Shown here piece by piece: positions 62,231 to 64,000 of a stretch of DNA of 64,000 nt (position 1 is the first letter of the stretch; every line of letters begins with the position of its first letter). Position numbers and translations under genes: made by a program. Under the pieces are notes generated by a model. It saw only the letters and a list, made by a program, of their open reading frames with translations, had not been told where the DNA came from and did no database searches. The stretch lies in the NCBI RefSeq assembly GCF_006439395.2, contig NZ_CP083950.1:682001-746000 (forward strand), written 5' to 3'. Origin of the DNA: Mesorhizobium sp. B4-1-4. GTDB lineage: Bacteria > Pseudomonadota > Alphaproteobacteria > Rhizobiales > Rhizobiaceae.

Positions 62231-63247
62231 GTGGGTGTCGTTCTCAACATGGAAAATGGGAAGCGGGAACCCGCCTCCATCAAGGATCTGATCGATCTAA
62301 CGGCGGGCGATATGGGGCGCGTCAACGAATTGATCCTGTCCAAGGCCGGCTCCGACGTCGAGATGATCCCGGAGGTCGCCAACCACCTGATCTCGTCCGG
62401 CGGCAAGCGGCTGCGGCCGATGCTGACGCTGGCCGCCGCCCAGATGTTCGGCTATGCCGGCGAAGGCCACGTCAAGCTCGCCACCTCGGTCGAGTTCATG
62501 CACACGGCCACGCTTCTGCACGACGACGTCGTCGACGAGAGCGGCATGCGGCGCGGCAAGAAGACCGCCCGCATGATCTGGGGTAACCAGGCGAGCGTTC
62601 TGGTCGGCGACTTCCTGCTCGGCCAGGCCTTCCGCATGATGGTCGATGTCGGCTCGCTCGAAGCGCTCGACATCCTGTCGAGCGCCGCCTCGATCATCGC
62701 CGAGGGCGAGGTCATGCAGTTGGCGGCGGCCAAAAATCTGGAGACGACCGAGGACGAGCACTTCGCCGTGATCAAGGCCAAGACCGCCGCGCTGTTTTCG
62801 GCCGCTGCCGAGGTTGGACCGGTCATTGCCCTGGCGACCCGCAATGATCGCGCCGCACTTCGCTCTTATGGCATGAATCTCGGGCTCGCTTTCCAACTCA
62901 TCGACGATGCGCTGGACTATGGCGGCACCAGCAAGGACCTGGGCAAGAATGTCGGCGACGATTTCCGCGAGGGCAAGGTGACCTTGCCGGTCATCCTTGC
63001 CTACCGGCGCGGCACCAAGGCCGAGCGCACCTTCTGGAAACGCGCCATCGAGGACAATGTCGTCGATGACGCCGGCCTGGAAAAGGCGATCGGCCTGATG
63101 ACCCGCCACGGCGCCATCGCCGATACGATCGGGCGCGCCCGCCATTTCGGCGAGATCGCCCGCGACGCGCTGGCGCCGCTGGAAGAGACGCCGCAGAAAT
63201 CGGCGCTGATCGACGTCATCGATTTCTGCATCAGCCGGGTGAACTGA
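62231..63247 (+). CDS. ispB: Octaprenyl/polyprenyl diphosphate synthase
   Basis: 338-residue trans-prenyltransferase making the ubiquinone side-chain precursor. The first Asp-rich motif is DDVVD (98-102) in LLHDDVVDESGMRRGK, and the second is LIDDALDYGG (Asp225, Asp226); the GGKRLRP motif binds isopentenyl diphosphate. The GTG at 62231 with GGGAGAG upstream is chosen; a much longer open frame upstream overlaps divergent genes. The 291-bp gap to the DUF2007 gene shows no other gene. Confidence 0.95.
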   Translation: MGVVLNMENGKREPASIKDLIDLTAGDMGRVNELILSKAGSDVEMIPEVANHLISSGGKRLRPMLTLAAAQMFGYAGEGHVKLATSVEFMHTATLLHDDVVDESGMRRGKKTARMIWGNQASVLVGDFLLGQAFRMMVDVGSLEALDILSSAASIIAEGEVMQLAAAKNLETTEDEHFAVIKAKTAALFSAAAEVGPVIALATRNDRAALRSYGMNLGLAFQLIDDALDYGGTSKDLGKNVGDDFREGKVTLPVILAYRRGTKAERTFWKRAIEDNVVDDAGLEKAIGLMTRHGAIADTIGRARHFGEIARDALAPLEETPQKSALIDVIDFCISRVN

Positions 63248-63323
63248 GCGGCGTTTCTCCGGAGTTTCCCCGGCATTGTGTTGGGGGAATGTCGGCAACA
63301 ACGGTCTCGCCGTCTCGACAAGC

Positions 63324-63356
63324 TGCCATGTCGCAAATTATCTATAAAACATGGCA
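63324..63356. promoter_or_regulatory. Inverted repeat overlapping the start of the last GntR gene
   Basis: TGCCATGT (63324-63331) and ACATGGCA (63349-63356) are exact reverse complements around a 17-bp AT-rich spacer. The right arm includes the ATG of the GntR gene. It may be an operator for autoregulation or an mRNA hairpin that masks the start codon. Confidence 0.45.
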
Positions 63357-64000
63357 AAGGGCACGGACGACACCATAGCGGTGCGCATCAGCAAGGCGCT
63401 CGCGGACCGCATCATCTCGGGCGCGATCGAGCCTGGTGCCCGGCTGCGCCAGGATCATGTCGCCGAGGAATTCCACACCAGCCATGTTCCGGTACGCGAG
63501 GCCTTTCGCCGCCTGGAGGCGCAGGGGCTCGCCGTCAGCGAGCCGCGCCGCGGGGTGCGCGTCGCCGCCTTTGATCTCGGCGAGGTCAAGGAGGTCGCTG
63601 AAATGCGGGCAGCACTCGAAGCGCTGGCGCTGCGCCATGCCGCGCCGCATCTGACGTCGGCCATTCTCGATCTCGCCGAGGAAGCCACCAAGGCCGGTGA
63701 CAAATCCCGCGACGTCAGGTCATGGGAGGAAGCCAACCGCGCCTTTCATCGGCTGATCCTGGCGCCATGCGCCATGCCGCGGCTGCTCGCCACCATCGAC
63801 GACCTGCACGCCGCGAGCGCCCGCTTCCTGTTCGCGGCATGGCGATCGGAGTGGGAGACGCGCACCGACCAGGACCACCGGGCAATACTGACCGCCTTGC
63901 GGCAGGGAAACACCGAATCGGCCGCTGCGACGCTGGGGCGGCATGTCCAGTGGATTGGCCGCAAGCCGGTCAGGACGGCCTCGGGAGCGACGCGCGAAGC
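63351..64000 (+). CDS. GntR-family regulator (FCD subgroup), cut by window edge
   Basis: At least 216 residues are visible and no stop is reached. Residues about 8-72 form the GntR winged helix (LADRIISGAIEPGARLRQDH, VPVREAFRRLEAQGLAV), followed by an FCD-type helical domain with RAFHRLILAPC and HHRAILTALRQG-like metal-binding histidines. The target is unknown; genes downstream lie outside the window. Confidence 0.9.
   Translation, partial: MAKGTDDTIAVRISKALADRIISGAIEPGARLRQDHVAEEFHTSHVPVREAFRRLEAQGLAVSEPRRGVRVAAFDLGEVKEVAEMRAALEALALRHAAPHLTSAILDLAEEATKAGDKSRDVRSWEEANRAFHRLILAPCAMPRLLATIDDLHAASARFLFAAWRSEWETRTDQDHRAILTALRQGNTESAAATLGRHVQWIGRKPVRTASGATRE

Overview
The window is a GC-rich alphaproteobacterial chromosome segment, most likely from the Rhizobiales and probably Mesorhizobium or a close relative. 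The evidence is a BacA/SbmA peptide transporter gene, a split ATP synthase locus with a separate b' subunit (atpI-B-E-F'-F with no F1 genes), an alpha-r14-type small RNA with anti-Shine-Dalgarno loops, palindromic intergenic repeats of the rhizobial kind, and a high density of ABC importers with LysR, GntR and LacI regulators. No rRNA or tRNA gene and no CRISPR array was seen. All assignments come from reading the sequence; no database search was run.

Left part (1-20,100): a glycine betaine/proline-type ABC importer (permease cut by the left edge) is followed by a large, mostly leftward catabolic island. It holds a tandem DUF427 protein, two family 5 substrate-binding proteins with twin-arginine signals, DppB/DppC/fused DppD-DppF transporter parts, a cytoplasmic DMSO-reductase-family molybdoenzyme placed inside the transporter genes, two enolase-superfamily enzymes (one resembling hydroxyproline dehydratase/epimerase), a GntR regulator with a clear operator, an Fe(II)/2-oxoglutarate oxygenase and two LysR regulators. 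The set suggests uptake and processing of modified amino acids or peptides, possibly hydroxyproline or betaine derivatives and S- or N-oxides.

Centre (20,100-41,400): an RND efflux pair with an upstream coupled small gene and a divergent TetR gene with two operators; an alpha-r14-like sRNA; a sugar ABC importer with LacI and a 2-keto-3-deoxy-sugar-acid dehydratase-like protein; a polyamine-type ABC importer with an internal XRE-cupin regulator; then small stand-alone genes (2'-5' RNA ligase family, SnoaL-like, ArsC/YffB-like, DUF488), and a LysR-aminopeptidase pair. Two palindromic repeat elements lie here.

Mobile element (42,617-43,958): a 1,342-bp IS1-like element has 19-bp perfect terminal inverted repeats and an 8-bp target duplication. 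Its transposase lacks the N-terminal and catalytic part, and it carries an Imm8-type immunity gene without a toxin plus two small genes. It hit the penultimate codon of an MFS gene and now lies about 130 bp upstream of bacA.

Right part (44,087-64,000): mostly housekeeping genes: bacA, a polysaccharide deacetylase, a YfgM-like TPR protein, der, a SleB-type hydrolase, the F0 ATP synthase operon with promoter and terminator, rnhB, a PA0069-type radical SAM protein, moaB, ispE, an S49 peptidase, a TrmN6-like methyltransferase, a DUF2007 protein, ispB, and a GntR regulator cut by the right edge. A small accessory block (AraC regulator, AhpD-like protein, membrane protein) sits between the atp operon and rnhB.
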